From Maribacter sp. ACAM166 (GTDB lineage Bacteria > Bacteroidota > Bacteroidia > Flavobacteriales > Flavobacteriaceae), in the NCBI RefSeq assembly GCF_005771495.1, contig NZ_VAUW01000011.1, forward strand, positions 1-64,000: DNA of 64,000 nt, in the 5' to 3' direction. The position numbers were made by a program, and so were the translations under genes. The notes under the pieces are model-generated. The model saw only the letters and a program-made list of their open reading frames with translations, was not told the origin of the DNA and did no database searches. This document shows positions 62,703 through 64,000 of this stretch, one piece after another (the first letter of the stretch is position 1; each line of letters starts with the position of its first letter).

Positions 62703-63013
62703 TCATCATCATAATTTTCTGATTTAGGATTGTTCTCAATTAAAAATTTAAAAGAGAAATAAGTCGTATTGTGAACATACTATATTTGACTACGACACCA
62801 AGTTAAGAGCATATTGGCTGTTTTATACAATATTTAAATAAAGGCGTTTAGTCAAAAAAGTTGCCGCTTTATTGTGGCTTACTTTATTGTTACGGGTCTA
62901 AGATTTAACCGAGTTATAAGATACACTTATTTACTGTGGTGTGGGGGGAGCACACCGTCAATTAATGGTTCAAACATCCGCTCGACTATCTGAATTGATT
63001 TTTTTTCTTTCAA
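62703..63013. other. 311-bp intergenic region
   Basis: No gene, repeat or RNA identified. TATATTTG at about 62785 fits the -7 consensus but no gene follows on that strand. The final 30 bases include a T-run after the stop of the convergent oxidoreductase. Confidence 0.35.
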
Positions 63014-63937
63014 TCAGTTACTCAATACTTTGTTTAAAATAGTTTCGCACAACTTATGGGTTTCCCAAATATCTTCAATTGATTCATGAGTGAATTTCCT
63101 TTCTTGTAAAACATTTATCCAATCTTCAATCATATTTACAAACCCTCTTTTGTGAAGAGTAGATTCCCAATTATCAAATTTCAATGTGTTCTCTTCTTCT
63201 TTTGTAAAATGAGTTCCCGAATCTAAATTATGAATCACCCATTTATTTCCTTCTGTGAAATACTCGGTTCTTTCTTCGGTAATACCACTAATTCTATTCA
63301 TTCCACCGAGTAAAAGTGTTTCTCCTTGCTGCCATTGAACTTGAATATTCTCGAGCTTTTCATTTTTAACTCTAGAAACAACATTTATATTCTGGATTGA
63401 TCCCTTTCCTAAAAAACGAAGACTATCAATTACATGAATGAAATCATCAAAAATAAAAATTCTTGGATTTCCAGCTAAATCGACTCTATTTTTTTGCCAT
63501 CCTATTTGAATAGGATTTGGTTCTTCTGATAACGATTTTATTAAAGGTGCAAACCTTCTGTTAAATCCTAAGTAAAGAGGCAATTTGTTTTTTGAGGCTA
63601 ATTCTAATATTTTTTCAGAGTCCTCAAGTGAATAGCTTAGTGGTTTATCTACAAAAACAGGAATCTTTGCTTTTAATAATTTAGATAAAATAAGTGCATG
63701 ACTTTCAGTTGAACTATGAACCATTACTCCATCTGGCTTTGCTAAAATTAGTTCATCTAAACTCGCATAGGCTTCAGTTATTCTGAATTGATTTGAAAGT
63801 TTCTTTAAAGTATGAGTATTTCTTGTGCAAAGAATCGGTTCGATTTTCGAGTGATTTGCTAAAATTGGCAAATAAGCTTTTTGAGCAATACTCCCTAATC
63901 CAACTAATGCAATTCTTATTTTTGGTTTATTTGACAT
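63014..63937 (-). CDS. Gfo/Idh/MocA-family oxidoreductase
   Basis: A 307-aa NAD(P)-dependent oxidoreductase. The Rossmann domain starts IRIALVGLGSIAQKAYLPIL (GxGxxA type), and VFVDKPLSYSLEDSEKIL has the conserved Lys-Pro motif after the EKP-type position (here DKP). The C-terminal domain binds a sugar or related substrate, but nothing shows which one. The gene lies complete within the window and reads left. Confidence 0.87.
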   Translation of the reverse strand: MSNKPKIRIALVGLGSIAQKAYLPILANHSKIEPILCTRNTHTLKKLSNQFRITEAYASLDELILAKPDGVMVHSSTESHALILSKLLKAKIPVFVDKPLSYSLEDSEKILELASKNKLPLYLGFNRRFAPLIKSLSEEPNPIQIGWQKNRVDLAGNPRIFIFDDFIHVIDSLRFLGKGSIQNINVVSRVKNEKLENIQVQWQQGETLLLGGMNRISGITEERTEYFTEGNKWVIHNLDSGTHFTKEEENTLKFDNWESTLHKRGFVNMIEDWINVLQERKFTHESIEDIWETHKLCETILNKVLSN

Positions 63938-64000
63938 GTAACGAATCTAAAAAAATTAAACTGGTTTGTAAATTTACCATGATTTTTTTATTTGTTCATT

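Overview
The window is AT-rich Bacteroidota DNA, most likely from the family Flavobacteriaceae (perhaps a marine genus such as Maribacter, Zobellia or Cellulophaga; the genus is a guess). The reasons are TAnnTTTG -7 motifs before several genes, and family-typical genes: DUF4834, BatA-domain, YfhO, a cysteine-free endonuclease III, a cysteate-acyltransferase-like enzyme and a TPR histidine kinase.

Backbone, 1-35 kb. Ordinary chromosomal genes occur in short operons. In order they are: a secreted metzincin protease; threonine aldolase; YegP-like and YbaB proteins; oligopeptidase B; a probable sulfonolipid (capnine) pair, cysteine/cysteate-synthase-like plus AONS/SPT-like acyltransferase; a GNAT protein; an outer-membrane protein; and a YfhO / glycosyltransferase / flippase operon with 1-bp overlaps. 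They are followed by an AI-2E family permease, an RluA-type pseudouridine synthase, an Arg/Ser/Thr-rich secreted protein, uvrA, and a duplicated unit of ECF-like sigma factor plus 47-aa protein. Next come nth, bcp, an MBL hydrolase, and a tight four-gene operon (BatA-domain, dihydroorotase-like pseudoenzyme, small membrane protein, esterase). A GT2 glycosyltransferase and tRNA-Ser(UGA) end this part. Strong hairpin terminators separate many units.

Genomic island, 35,233-56,245 (about 21.0 kb). It is inserted at the 3' end of tRNA-Ser. A 13-bp direct repeat (CCTCTTTCTCCGC) lies at the tRNA end and at the far end, and what looks like the original tRNA terminator is now beyond the far copy. Left to right the island holds an IntDOT-like tyrosine recombinase, a Fic protein, two mobilisation-type genes without a relaxase, a possible oriT, and a defence operon read leftward. 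The operon order is abiEi, abiEii, hsdM, hsdS, an unknown nuclease-like gene, an unknown membrane protein, mcrB, mcrC, dinD, hsdR and a SprT-like metallopeptidase. A small phosphatase gene and a second Fic gene complete the right side. Both fic genes have arrays of short operator-like repeats, of different sequence, in front of them.

The most unusual structure is inside the defence operon. The 3' end of hsdS is present three times: once as the real end of hsdS, and twice as diverged micro-ORFs of 13 and 27 codons placed directly before the membrane-protein gene and mcrB. Each copy ends in a TGATG or TAATG stop/start overlap with the next gene. This looks like repeated insertion of cargo genes at the conserved hsdS tail, keeping both hsdS and translational coupling intact.

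Right flank, 56.2-64 kb. It contains a decayed AAA/DUF4143 ATPase pseudogene, a secreted endonuclease/exonuclease/phosphatase-family protein, a hypothetical exported protein, and a two-component system (TPR histidine kinase and response regulator) preceded by a 49-aa Cys/Pro-rich lipoprotein-like peptide gene. A hypothetical membrane protein and a Gfo/Idh/MocA oxidoreductase end the window.
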